Below are positions 7,727 to 17,633 of a DNA stretch of 64,000 bases, piece by piece. The stretch is taken from NCBI RefSeq assembly GCF_900156285.1, contig NZ_FTNC01000002.1, positions 124,001 to 188,000 on the forward strand, in the 5' to 3' direction. Within the stretch, counting starts at the first letter, position 1; every line of letters begins with the position of its first letter. This stretch comes from Halanaerobium kushneri (GTDB lineage: Bacteria > Bacillota > Halanaerobiia > Halanaerobiales > Halanaerobiaceae). The position numbers and the translations under genes are program-made. Under the pieces are notes generated by a model that saw only the letters and a program-made list of their open reading frames with translations, was not told the origin of the DNA and searched no databases.

Positions 7727-10138
7727 TTAAAACTCAAAATATGGTAAATCTGTATTTAATTCTTTACAAGCTAAAAATGATTTTTCTGCATCATTAAATT
7801 CATTTGACCATTTAATTAAAAATTCAAACTGATAAAAACCACCAATTTCAGCTTTAAAATTTGTTTCCCAATAATTACTTAAAGCCCATGCATATACATT
7901 TTTTTTGAGTTTTTTTAACTTTTTAGAACCTTTGAGTAAACGATTTCTATATTTAAGATCTCCAATATGTATAATTGGAGTGTCAGGTGTTGCTACAGTT
8001 ATTCCACTATTTTTTGTGATAATTGAAAATCCTTCCTGAACACAATAAAAATCTGTTAATGTACCGGGTAACTGGTCTTTCCAAGGTTCTATTTGTCCAC
8101 CAGTTTTATGAAGAAAAATATTATTAATCTTAGAAGAATCAGCAGAAAAGGGTAAGGAGATGTATAAATTCTCTGCCTCCCAGTTACATGTTTTTAAAAA
8201 TCTTATAGTACAATCAGCTTGTGGCTTATAATGATATGCTCTTATTTTAAGCAAATAATGTTTAAGTCCAGGGGAACTATATTTTAATTCTACTTCAGTG
8301 AAAAGTTTATTCTCTTTTATTGATCTTAAACCTGTGAATTTTCCAATAAATCTATTTACTTGACAATTCTTGCGATTTCTACCCATCGAAACTCTTGTTT
8401 TAATTATATCCTCTTCATTCTTTGCAGGATTCATTTCATAAATTGGAGTAAAAGGATTATGTACTCTTTCATCAGATAATAAACTTATTTTATTTTTCTT
8501 ATCAAACCACTTTGTAATTCCTTTTTCTTTTTCCCATTCAAGTTTAACATATGGAGTTTCCAGAAAATGCTCACCAGATTCTGATTTACAATTTAGATTT
8601 GATTTTAATTCTGTATCTACAATAATTCCAGACTTATCTCTATAACTAACATTACCTCGCATATCAAAACTACTCCGACTTATCTGGCTATTTTCATATT
8701 TTTTTTGAATATCAATTGTTTTTGTTTTTTTTGCCTCAACACAAATATTCATAAACAATGAATTACTCTCTTTATCAAAATATTGTTTTTTGGGAATCTT
8801 TTTATTAATTATACCAACCATCTTTTCATTATTTTTTATAGACTCAGAAATAGGAAATTTATATAATTTATTGACCTTAAAGGGCATTGGATTAACTATT
8901 TTAATTTTTTTAGAATTAATTAATTGAGCATTTAAAATTCCTTCGGAAATTAATAGTTCATTAGTTATTTTACTTATATAATTATATGCTTGAGTAGCGT
9001 ACTGCTTTTTGGTTTCAGAAATTATATTTACTTTATTTAAATAAGGATGTGACACAGATTGATGATGTCCCCAAGTATGTTCAGCATATAGACCTAGAAG
9101 TTTTTCTGCTTTTCTAATTTTAGTATCGTCTTTAGTATTATACTTATCTAATAAATTACGATAGTATTTCAGTTTTCTTTGAGCTAAACGAAAAGTAGAT
9201 GTAGTTCTTGCAGTACTAATTACTCCATCTGTCCACCAGTCTGGCCAATCCCCGCTATATACTGGAATTTTCACATCTGTATTTCTAATTTTTTGAAATA
9301 CTTCATCTATTGTTACCATTTTCAAAAATATCTTGTCACCATAAGACTTATTCCACTTTTTTATCATTTTGATAATATTCTCATTTGGGGGGGCATTATC
9401 AATCACTTTTCCACTAACTGTAATCGGAACGAAGTCAAAAGGATAGTTTTCTTCTTCTAATTTCTCTAAATATCTAGGAATTCTAACTTCTGCAATAGAA
9501 AATGGTTCCATTTGATTTAAATCTAATTCATCATCTATAAATTTCCCATGTATTGGTCCAATACCAAGATCATTTCCAAACATATAATGATCTCCATTCC
9601 AAACCAGCACTTTATTTTCTTTAGGAGTCTTCCAGTAAAATGGAAATTGTCTTCTTCCAATAGGAAACATTCCATGATGACTATGGGTACAGCTATAAAG
9701 ATTCTTAATCCCATTGCTATATAAAATTTCAGAAAAACCCCAACTATAACCATTAATATCCGCAGTTAATGCTGTTTCTAGATTTATAGAATTTTCTTTT
9801 GAAAAATCCACAGCACGTTTTGTAAGATTATTTAGTACTTTATAATCAAGAAGTTCAGTAAAATTCAGATAAGAAGCTGAAAGCCCTATTTTACCTTCAA
9901 TAACGTATTTTATGAATTGTTTAAGTTCATCAGATTGAGCTTTTTTTAAAAATTCTTCAACGCTCCAAAAAGTTTCACAATTCCACTTATACCCTTCTAA
10001 TGATTCTTTAGATAACATCTCTATTACTTTTCGAATATAATTAACATGACGTAATTTAATAATATTTTGTTCTGCAGTAAAACCAATATCTGTATGAGAA
10101 TGATTAATAACAAAAATTGTCCACTTTCTTTTTGGCAT
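7727..10138 (-). CDS. GH38-type alpha-mannosidase-like glycosidase
   Basis: The 803-residue cytoplasmic protein begins with the GH38 metal-site signature HSHTDIGF (H13, H15, D17). D127 in TADINGYSWGF is the likely catalytic nucleophile/zinc ligand, and WPDWWTDG and AEHTWGHHQSVSHP are further active-site segments. A large beta-sandwich C-terminal region follows. It is more divergent than the other GH38 in this operon (13463-16090), so the substrate may not be a plain mannoside. It is the last gene of the operon and lies 34 bases from the IS21 insertion. AAAGGAG precedes the ATG. No signal peptide is present, so it would act on imported sugars. Confidence 0.8.
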   Translation of the reverse strand: MPKRKWTIFVINHSHTDIGFTAEQNIIKLRHVNYIRKVIEMLSKESLEGYKWNCETFWSVEEFLKKAQSDELKQFIKYVIEGKIGLSASYLNFTELLDYKVLNNLTKRAVDFSKENSINLETALTADINGYSWGFSEILYSNGIKNLYSCTHSHHGMFPIGRRQFPFYWKTPKENKVLVWNGDHYMFGNDLGIGPIHGKFIDDELDLNQMEPFSIAEVRIPRYLEKLEEENYPFDFVPITVSGKVIDNAPPNENIIKMIKKWNKSYGDKIFLKMVTIDEVFQKIRNTDVKIPVYSGDWPDWWTDGVISTARTTSTFRLAQRKLKYYRNLLDKYNTKDDTKIRKAEKLLGLYAEHTWGHHQSVSHPYLNKVNIISETKKQYATQAYNYISKITNELLISEGILNAQLINSKKIKIVNPMPFKVNKLYKFPISESIKNNEKMVGIINKKIPKKQYFDKESNSLFMNICVEAKKTKTIDIQKKYENSQISRSSFDMRGNVSYRDKSGIIVDTELKSNLNCKSESGEHFLETPYVKLEWEKEKGITKWFDKKNKISLLSDERVHNPFTPIYEMNPAKNEEDIIKTRVSMGRNRKNCQVNRFIGKFTGLRSIKENKLFTEVELKYSSPGLKHYLLKIRAYHYKPQADCTIRFLKTCNWEAENLYISLPFSADSSKINNIFLHKTGGQIEPWKDQLPGTLTDFYCVQEGFSIITKNSGITVATPDTPIIHIGDLKYRNRLLKGSKKLKKLKKNVYAWALSNYWETNFKAEIGGFYQFEFLIKWSNEFNDAEKSFLACKELNTDLPYFEF

Positions 10139-10211
10139 TTATTTTTCTCCTTTGATTTATTATAAAACTCATAAATCTTAGTTTATATATTTTGTTATCT
10201 ATCAAAAACAA

Positions 10212-11117
10212 TTATCCTATACTCACTTTTTTTACTCCAAACTCCTTTAATTTTTTAACTAGAGAAGCTTTTTCAGTTTCTGAGAACATCTTGGTTTCAA
10301 AGTAATTAATATTACCTATATTCTTATTTTTAGAAATTCCCCAATTATTATAAAACATAATATGGGTTTCTAAAATACTTTTATATTTATTCGAAAGGTC
10401 TGCTATTGCTTTATAATGTTCATCGCAATTATTTATTCCCGGAATAATTGGGCATCTTAAAATTACATTTGCATCTCGATTACATAAAAAATCTAGATTA
10501 GATAATATTAATTCATTGGATACTCCAGTATATTTTTTGTGCCTATTTTTTCCTGTAATCTTATAATCAAAAAGAAATAAATTTACCAGCGAAATAATTT
10601 TTTTATAATTGCTTTCTTTAGCGTATCCACATGTTTCTATAGCTGTGTGAATATTTTCTTGCTTACATTTTTCCAGTAATTTCACCAAAAAATCGATTTG
10701 AACAGTTGGTTCCCCACCAGATACAGTTATACCACCACCAGAATTATCATAAAACTTCTTATCTTTAATAACTTCATCCATTACCTCTTCCACTGAAACG
10801 CTTTTCCCTATGATTGATAATGCATCTAACTCACAAACTTCAATACATTTTCCGGACAACTTACATTTATCGAAATAAACATAATGTTTACCACTAACAA
10901 AGTTATGTACACCATTACCACAACTTTGTTCACACATCCTACAATTTATACACTTACTCTCATTATAAGATAACTGAGCTTCATATTGTTGTGACTCTGG
11001 ATTATGACACCAGATGCAATTTAGTGGACATCCCTTTAAAAAAACGGTTGTTCTTATTCCCGGCCCGTCATGAAATGAGGATCTATTTATATTATAGACT
11101 AATCCCTTTTCTGACAT
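10212..11117 (-). CDS. Glycyl radical enzyme activating protein (radical SAM)
   Basis: The 301-residue radical-SAM enzyme abstracts hydrogen from the glycine of its partner glycyl radical enzyme. The SAM cluster motif CPLNCIWC (C30, C34, C37) sits near the N terminus, preceded by SSFHDGPGIRTTVFLKG. Two ferredoxin-like cysteine groups follow (CINCRMCEQSC and CKLSGKCIEVC). Extra clusters of this kind mark activases of dehydratase/lyase-type enzymes and are absent from plain PflA. SGGGITVSGGEPTVQ is also conserved. The ATG at 11117 has AGGAG 8 bases upstream and is preferred over the ATG at 11138. The gene lies 57 bases downstream of the enzyme it must serve. Confidence 0.92.
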   Translation of the reverse strand: MSEKGLVYNINRSSFHDGPGIRTTVFLKGCPLNCIWCHNPESQQYEAQLSYNESKCINCRMCEQSCGNGVHNFVSGKHYVYFDKCKLSGKCIEVCELDALSIIGKSVSVEEVMDEVIKDKKFYDNSGGGITVSGGEPTVQIDFLVKLLEKCKQENIHTAIETCGYAKESNYKKIISLVNLFLFDYKITGKNRHKKYTGVSNELILSNLDFLCNRDANVILRCPIIPGINNCDEHYKAIADLSNKYKSILETHIMFYNNWGISKNKNIGNINYFETKMFSETEKASLVKKLKEFGVKKVSIG

Positions 11118-11174
11118 GTTTACAACTCCTAATACCATTTGAACTTTTTGAATTATAGATAACTTAATTAAACC

Positions 11175-13436
11175 TTAATAAATAGTTCTACCTATTATAT
11201 CCTTCTGAACTCCCTGCTCAAGATCAACAAACCTTGCAGTATAGCCTCCAACACGCACCACTATATTCTGGTACTTTTCAGGTTCTAACATTGCCTTTTC
11301 CAGATCTTCTTTATTTACAACACTAATATTACATTGCGAACCACCAAGATCAAAATAAGTGTATAACAATTGCTTCAGCTTATTTCTTTCTTTATTAAAT
11401 AATTTCTTGCTAAACTTGAAGTTCTGAGCAATACCAGCATGAATATCACATCTCATTTGTGTAAGTGAATTAATCAAAGCAGTAATGCCTTGTGTATCCA
11501 TCCCCTGAACAGGGCCATTGGCATTCGATAAAGGTGTCCTGCAGAGCCTTCCATCAGCTGTTGCAGCTGTGAATTTTCCTAAAGTTGTATTGGCACTATT
11601 ATTTATTTCCACGACCAGAAAAGAATCTAAACATGTATTTTGATTTTGTTTTTTTGTAATATTACAAATATGTTCATGAACTCTAGCCGCCATCCTGTCT
11701 GCCTGTGCTTCATCATTTCCATACTTGCTTATATTCAGTAGATACCGTCTTTCTTTTTCAAAGCCTTTAAAATTATCATTTAGCATTTCTAATAAATATT
11801 CAGCCGAAAACGTCTTCTTATCATAAATAGCTTCTTTTATTGCAGCTAAAGAATCAGATGTAGTAATATTTCCATATGTCTCTATAGTCCCTCCAAGATG
11901 CTGTATTCCACCATCAAGAGCAGCTTTTCCTTTAGAAAGACAGTCACTCATGAGCATACTTTGAAGCAGAAAAGAACCTTCTTCATTTAAGGTTTTATAT
12001 ATCTGCTCTTGAATTTTTGCTGCCTTTTCAATAAAAAATTTAATTTGCTTGTCATAAGCAGCAAAAAAGTCCTCAAAAGTTTTAAAATCATTAAGGTTGC
12101 CAAGTTCTAAACCAATAACATCTCCTGTCAACAAATCTACACCATTATTTAAAGTAACTTCAACTATTTTAGGCATATTAATTATTACATTGGGAGTTCC
12201 CAGACTTCTATGACCAAGGATAAACTCTCCACATCCAAAAAAAGAATAGTCCTCTGCAACTTCCCGTGTCACTTTAAAAGCTTTTTCGACACCTGGAACA
12301 TTAACATCATCATTATATAAAACAGGAAAAGTAAGACCAGTTCCAAGTAGATCAAGTGCTTTATCCATGAGACAAGAATTCATTCCCTCATAATATCTTA
12401 GACTTGTTTGAGGAAACATACCTCCTGCCCTTTTAGTGGCCTCCATGGCAATAAGTGCAAATTCATCTGCATTATTCTCATTCCACCTTCCCACTCCACC
12501 AAGAATAACTCTGCTATTCCTCCCATACAATTGATCTATTAGTTTAAAAAGAGAAGTCAAAAGCTGAATAGCTTTTTCCTCTGTAATAATATCATTATTC
12601 CGATCATTAACATAGAGATCACCAAGTACTACATCCATCCTATTAAAATCCGTAATCCCAGCAACTATATTAAAAATCCAAATAAGTTGTAAAGCTTCCC
12701 TAAAAGTAGCAGGTTTATTATTTTTAATATTAGAGATAGTATTCTTGATTTCATGGAGTTCTTCTGCTTTATCAACAGTTATATCTGCGGCCTTTAACTG
12801 TCGATTTATATCTTTTATATAATAGTCCCAAGCATATAGAATTAAATCCAGAGCACCATTAAGACCAGTATAGAAATCTTTGTTTCTGCCATATTTTTTT
12901 GCTTTTTTCAAACCATTATTAATTTCTTTGCGTAAGCCTGGTATACCTACTTGTATAAGTTTTTCATGGTCCACCTGAAACTCTGCTATCCTATATAATG
13001 GATGGATAATAGCACTTTCATTCACCCAATCATCAGTAGGAGCTGCATATTTCATAGTAGCTGAAAACGCCTGGCGCGCCTTGTAATTTGTATTTTCAGT
13101 TTCCCAAAAATCACACATATCTTCAACTAATCTTTCATATTCTTCATCTATATTCGAACTATTTAACTTCTCTTTTACCCTACCTAAATCATAACAATAA
13201 CCACATCTATCAATTTCATCACTTGTTCCTTCACCATACACTATATGATGAAATCCAATAGTGTTATACTCTATTCTACCTGCTAATAAATCATTGTCTT
13301 TCATAGGTCTAAGCATTGTAGGAAGCTGAACTTTTAAACACTCCAACTCTCTTATTGACTTTGAAGCATCCTTATATTTTTTGTATGTTTCAGTAAAAAG
13401 TAGTTCAGCATCCAAAGATTTTAGTGTTTGCCTCAA
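11175..13436 (-). CDS. Glycyl radical enzyme of unknown substrate (PFL/dehydratase superfamily)
   Basis: The protein has 753 residues. The glycyl-radical loop near the C terminus reads RVGGYTARF, with G731 as the radical site. The thiyl cysteine is C402 in FFGCGEFILGH. C-x-E (C402, E404) is the arrangement of dehydratase-type enzymes such as glycerol dehydratase and choline lyase, while pyruvate formate-lyase has two adjacent cysteines. The glycine between C and E is unusual; the familiar form is GCVEP. The start is TTG at 13436 after AAGGAGG. Encoded between two GH38 enzymes and next to its activase, it probably acts on the sugar or aglycone they release. Substrate unknown. Confidence 0.9.
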   Translation of the reverse strand: MRQTLKSLDAELLFTETYKKYKDASKSIRELECLKVQLPTMLRPMKDNDLLAGRIEYNTIGFHHIVYGEGTSDEIDRCGYCYDLGRVKEKLNSSNIDEEYERLVEDMCDFWETENTNYKARQAFSATMKYAAPTDDWVNESAIIHPLYRIAEFQVDHEKLIQVGIPGLRKEINNGLKKAKKYGRNKDFYTGLNGALDLILYAWDYYIKDINRQLKAADITVDKAEELHEIKNTISNIKNNKPATFREALQLIWIFNIVAGITDFNRMDVVLGDLYVNDRNNDIITEEKAIQLLTSLFKLIDQLYGRNSRVILGGVGRWNENNADEFALIAMEATKRAGGMFPQTSLRYYEGMNSCLMDKALDLLGTGLTFPVLYNDDVNVPGVEKAFKVTREVAEDYSFFGCGEFILGHRSLGTPNVIINMPKIVEVTLNNGVDLLTGDVIGLELGNLNDFKTFEDFFAAYDKQIKFFIEKAAKIQEQIYKTLNEEGSFLLQSMLMSDCLSKGKAALDGGIQHLGGTIETYGNITTSDSLAAIKEAIYDKKTFSAEYLLEMLNDNFKGFEKERRYLLNISKYGNDEAQADRMAARVHEHICNITKKQNQNTCLDSFLVVEINNSANTTLGKFTAATADGRLCRTPLSNANGPVQGMDTQGITALINSLTQMRCDIHAGIAQNFKFSKKLFNKERNKLKQLLYTYFDLGGSQCNISVVNKEDLEKAMLEPEKYQNIVVRVGGYTARFVDLEQGVQKDIIGRTIY

Positions 13437-13462
13437 AATAATTCCTCCTTTATAAACTAAGA

Positions 13463-16090
13463 TTACCTATCAACTATAATCGTAAATATTTTCTTAGAAG
13501 GAACATTCAAATATAAACCTTCTTCATGCTCAATCTCTTCTATAATATCTTCAGACAAGTTTCCTAAGTAAACATTCGAATAATCAAAGTCTAGGTTGAT
13601 TTGTGTTTTTTGATTTTCTTCAGTCGGATTGTATATTCTTAATATGATCTTTTCACTCGATTCATGTTTTTTGATCGAGCTAATTTCAATTTTTTCATTT
13701 TCAATTTCAATATAGCTTTTTTCTTCTGGTAAACTGCCTGACTGTTTTTTAAGAGTTTTTGTTTTTAATTGTGCTCTATATTGTTTAGCTTTATGAGAAA
13801 TTCCAGCTTCAGCCCAATTGCCCTTATGTAAAACTAAAGCATAAGAAAAGCTATGCTTGCCTAAACATTGAGCTTCAGGAGCAGGCAAACATGGTCCAGC
13901 TTCAATTGTACGATGTTCCAGATCATCAACTGATAGCCACCCAACACTCCTTAACAATGTAAGCGCTATTGAATTTTGTTTTTCAGGAATAATTTCATAT
14001 TCAGGTAAACCTCTATTTAATAATGAAACCCCAACTTGATCATCACTCAAACTTACAAATCCTGAATTATGAGCAGTTTTATAAGCCTTTTCAACCCACC
14101 CTTTACTATCAGGAACCGCGATAGGTCTTTTTACTACATCAAAATGACTATCTGCATATACAACATCTGTATCAATCCCTGTTGGAAATTCAACCTGTAA
14201 ACGATGATCTTTTGCTTTGTTATCGAAAGTTGTTTCAAAATCAATTCTTTGGATCTTACTATATAAGGTAATTTTAGTTTCTAAAGGACAGTCAATATAA
14301 CTACATGATCTGGACTTTCGATTTTCACCTATTTTTTCAGGTAAAGACATAGAACCTGATATTTTTAATGTCACTTCTGAAGAACCAAAGTTTTCAATCG
14401 AGCAATTTGAAAGATTAGATAATATAACTTTATCTTTTAATGGAGGAGAATATGTATATTCATCTCCAGCATCACCTCTATCTGAAAATCTATTACAATT
14501 ATTATATGTCCTGTTGTTTATTTTATCTGTTATGTCAACTGTTCCATCATTATTTGCTTTTACTATATAAAAAACATTCTCTATATAATTACTACCATGA
14601 GCTATATCTGAACTATATTCTCCTGGCATTGTAAGATCGTTTACCGCTTTAATCTTATATGTTTTATAGCCTGCTGCCGGGATATTTTCTGCAGTAAATG
14701 ATATGTCAGCATAATTTACATCAATTAGAGTTGGAGTATCAAATGGATCTAGCTCAATTTTTATATCTTCACCATAGTCTTTAAGTTGATGAATTATTTC
14801 ATGATTATCATCAAATACTTTCACTCTATTAAACGTGATTTCTTTTGAAAACTTAATCCTTGTATTAATATTTTCATTAATTTCATAAGGAAGTGGGTTA
14901 AATATTGTTAAAGCTAACTCATCGTCTTCTAAATATTCAACATTAATTTTATTAGTTATATATTGTAAGTTTTCATTAGTTATCTCTTCAGCAATCTGTT
15001 CTGCCCAATCAAACCTGGTCATCATTTCTTTATGCACCTGGTCAATACTACATCCACAAATACTGTCATGAGGATGGTTTTTCATTAACCATTTCCATCC
15101 ATTCCAGATCAAATTAGAGCGATACTTTTTATCCTGCAGCCAAGCAAAAGTAGATGTTGGTTCTGCCCAATTTTCAAGTAAAGTCTGACATCTCTCATTG
15201 GCCTGCTTAATATACATTCTCGCAGAATAAACCGAATTTAGGGTCATCATATCTTTATTGGATCTGAATTCACCTTTTAACTTCTCTAAATCATCATTTA
15301 CCGTTTCTTTAGCATAGTCCATATATTGTTTTAAATTCCCCTGACTTATTTCAATATTAGGAAACTTTTTGTTTAGATACTTACTTAATTCTGGAATATG
15401 AGGTTGTGCCTCTAGGTGGTCTACTCCATTTAATAATAATAGTGATTTTGAAGTTTCTCTTTTCAATAGGTCATCTATTGAATCTCTAATAACATCATAA
15501 GCTTCATCAAAATCTGTGGAAAGACTTCGGGCATTACAATATCCAACCTGTGGAAGATGCGCTGCAAATAGTTCTGTTCCATCCGGTCCTTCCCAGATAA
15601 ATTCGTTTCCTTTTGTCTTATTATAATCAATACCACGCCAGAAAATTATATTATCTATATTAAATCCCTGAAGTATTTGAGGCATTTGAGATATATGACC
15701 GAAGGGATCCGGCAAGTAACCAATTTTCATAACTTTTCCAAAGTCATCTGCTATTTTATGACCTAATAATAAATTTCTAATAGTAGCTTCACCGCTAACT
15801 AAAAATTCATCAGGTAAAATATACCAGGGACCCACCTGTATTCTATCTTCACCAATATATCTTTTTAGTATCTCTTTTTTTTCTGGATACACTTCAAGAT
15901 AATCTTCTAATATTATTGTCTGGCCATCAAAACTAAAATCAGTGAATTCATCATTTTCAAGTGTATTAAATAAATTTTCAAAAGTATTTATCAGTCTTAA
16001 CTTAAACTGTTGAAAGGTAAGATACCATTCTCTATCCCAGTGAGTATGTGGTACAATGAAAGCTTTATAATCATTTGTTTTTTTAAACAT
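13463..16090 (-). CDS. GH38 alpha-mannosidase (possibly mannosylglycerate hydrolase type)
   Basis: The protein has 875 residues. It carries the canonical metal/nucleophile motifs PHTHWDREW (H15, H17, D19) and GYLPDPFGH (D128), then KNHPHDSICGCSIDQVH, another zinc-site segment. Long C-terminal beta-sandwich domains complete the family layout. The length is close to E. coli MngB (about 877 aa), which cleaves phosphorylated mannosylglycerate; bacterial GH38 enzymes of other specificity are similar in length. No signal peptide is present. GGGAGG precedes the ATG. The gene lies 26 bases upstream of the glycyl radical enzyme gene and is evidently co-transcribed. Confidence 0.88.
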   Translation of the reverse strand: MFKKTNDYKAFIVPHTHWDREWYLTFQQFKLRLINTFENLFNTLENDEFTDFSFDGQTIILEDYLEVYPEKKEILKRYIGEDRIQVGPWYILPDEFLVSGEATIRNLLLGHKIADDFGKVMKIGYLPDPFGHISQMPQILQGFNIDNIIFWRGIDYNKTKGNEFIWEGPDGTELFAAHLPQVGYCNARSLSTDFDEAYDVIRDSIDDLLKRETSKSLLLLNGVDHLEAQPHIPELSKYLNKKFPNIEISQGNLKQYMDYAKETVNDDLEKLKGEFRSNKDMMTLNSVYSARMYIKQANERCQTLLENWAEPTSTFAWLQDKKYRSNLIWNGWKWLMKNHPHDSICGCSIDQVHKEMMTRFDWAEQIAEEITNENLQYITNKINVEYLEDDELALTIFNPLPYEINENINTRIKFSKEITFNRVKVFDDNHEIIHQLKDYGEDIKIELDPFDTPTLIDVNYADISFTAENIPAAGYKTYKIKAVNDLTMPGEYSSDIAHGSNYIENVFYIVKANNDGTVDITDKINNRTYNNCNRFSDRGDAGDEYTYSPPLKDKVILSNLSNCSIENFGSSEVTLKISGSMSLPEKIGENRKSRSCSYIDCPLETKITLYSKIQRIDFETTFDNKAKDHRLQVEFPTGIDTDVVYADSHFDVVKRPIAVPDSKGWVEKAYKTAHNSGFVSLSDDQVGVSLLNRGLPEYEIIPEKQNSIALTLLRSVGWLSVDDLEHRTIEAGPCLPAPEAQCLGKHSFSYALVLHKGNWAEAGISHKAKQYRAQLKTKTLKKQSGSLPEEKSYIEIENEKIEISSIKKHESSEKIILRIYNPTEENQKTQINLDFDYSNVYLGNLSEDIIEEIEHEEGLYLNVPSKKIFTIIVDR

Positions 16091-16244
16091 TTTATTCCTC
16101 CCTCAAAACAAAAATAATAATTGGTTCTAATTGAATTTCACCTTTAGATTTTATTTTGTCACCAATTTCACCTTGAGTAACTTCATAAAATATGGGGTTC
16201 GAATATTTTATATATAATTAATATGAAAGTAATAAATTAAAATA

Positions 16245-17519
16245 TTATTCTTTATAATTAAAACTTTTTCTTATATTATCCAAATAAATTACTTTATTAT
16301 TAAATCGTGACTTTTCAGCAGCATGAGCCATAATATGACTCTCAATTGAATTTTCTAAAATACTTATACTATCTGATTTGTTTTTACCTTGAATCATTTT
16401 AATGAATTCTTTCATTACTCCTGCATCACCACCATTATGACCACTTTTAGACTTTTTAACTTTAATTTTTTGCTCAGAAAAACCAAATTTATTAATTTTA
16501 ATTATACCTCTATCAAAATCAGCGTTAATTTCTCCTTTAGTTCCAAAAATAGATGTTTTTCGAGTTATTTTATCAGAAAATGCTGTTAATGCAAAATTAA
16601 CTTCTATATTATTGGTTAAAGTCATTCTAATAGTTTGAACTTCAGGTACATTATTATCACATTTATATACACAACGTCCATAAGGACCCTTCCGTAAAGC
16701 CTCAATTTTTGCTTCATAAGAAAAATCATCTGTTATAACTGAAGTTGGCCACCCATCACTGCCATTAAGATATATTTTTTTTGCTGAATATGGACATTCA
16801 CTTTCTATAGAACAATCTAAACATTTATTTGTTGCTCCTTTGGGATGATTATTTTCATTAAAAAAATCAAGTGAAGCATGAGAAGATAATTCTATACATT
16901 TTTCATCTGTTAACCAGTACAGCAAATCTAAATCATGACAACTTTTGGCTAAAATTATCGGAGCTGCTACTGAAGTATTACGCCAATTTCCTCGCACATA
17001 ACTATGAGCAAAATGATAGTAGCCTATCTTTTCAATGTGATTTATAAAACGAATTTTACCAATATATTCTTTTTTTAAAATCTTTTTTAGTTTTTGATAA
17101 AATGGAGTGTATCTAAGTACATGACAAACTAATATATCACTATTAGTTTTCTGCGCTTTCTGAAGAACCTTAAAAGTATCATTTAAATTGGGGGTGATTG
17201 GCTTTTCTAATAATATTTTATACCCCTTTTCCATGGCATACAACACTGGATTTAAATGCATATTATCTAGGGTTGAAATTATAATTCCATCTGCTAATTT
17301 TTTTTGATTAAGAAAATTTTCCCAAGAATTATATTGTAATTTTTCCTTTATATTATGTTCATCAGCAAATAGTTTTCTTTTTTTTTGATTAGGTTCTGCT
17401 ACAGCTACAGCTTTAATCTTATCTGAATTATTTTTTATGAATTGTCCATATGCACCTCTACCCCGATCACCAGCACCTATTATAGCTACTGTTACTGTTT
17501 TATTCATTTTATTTATCAC
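16245..17519 (-). CDS. Gfo/Idh/MocA-family NAD(P)-dependent oxidoreductase
   Basis: An N-terminal Rossmann fold (VTVAIIGAGDRGRGAYGQF) leads into the family motif EKPITPNLNDTF (lysine for catalysis). The protein has 424 residues. A cysteine set (CLDCSIESEC, then CVYKC) is inserted in the C-terminal domain; similar sets recur in some sugar-oxidising members and may bind metal or be structural. It probably oxidises a sugar or cyclic polyol released by the neighbouring mannosidases. The start is uncertain: GTG at 17519 or ATG at 17507, since GAAAGG lies very close to the first and rather far from the second. Confidence 0.85.
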   Translation of the reverse strand: MINKMNKTVTVAIIGAGDRGRGAYGQFIKNNSDKIKAVAVAEPNQKKRKLFADEHNIKEKLQYNSWENFLNQKKLADGIIISTLDNMHLNPVLYAMEKGYKILLEKPITPNLNDTFKVLQKAQKTNSDILVCHVLRYTPFYQKLKKILKKEYIGKIRFINHIEKIGYYHFAHSYVRGNWRNTSVAAPIILAKSCHDLDLLYWLTDEKCIELSSHASLDFFNENNHPKGATNKCLDCSIESECPYSAKKIYLNGSDGWPTSVITDDFSYEAKIEALRKGPYGRCVYKCDNNVPEVQTIRMTLTNNIEVNFALTAFSDKITRKTSIFGTKGEINADFDRGIIKINKFGFSEQKIKVKKSKSGHNGGDAGVMKEFIKMIQGKNKSDSISILENSIESHIMAHAAEKSRFNNKVIYLDNIRKSFNYKE

Positions 17520-17633
17520 TACCTTTCATTCCTGTATATTCCTTTCTTATCTTTAATAGTTCATACTATAAATTGAAGATATTAAATTTAAAAATAAATC
17601 ATTACGAACAATTGTAAAATTAAAACTTAAAAT

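Noticed and set aside
11175-13436. Pyruvate formate-lyase
   Set aside because: PFL has two adjacent active cysteines; this protein has GCGE, the dehydratase-type C-x-E arrangement, and a sugar-operon context.
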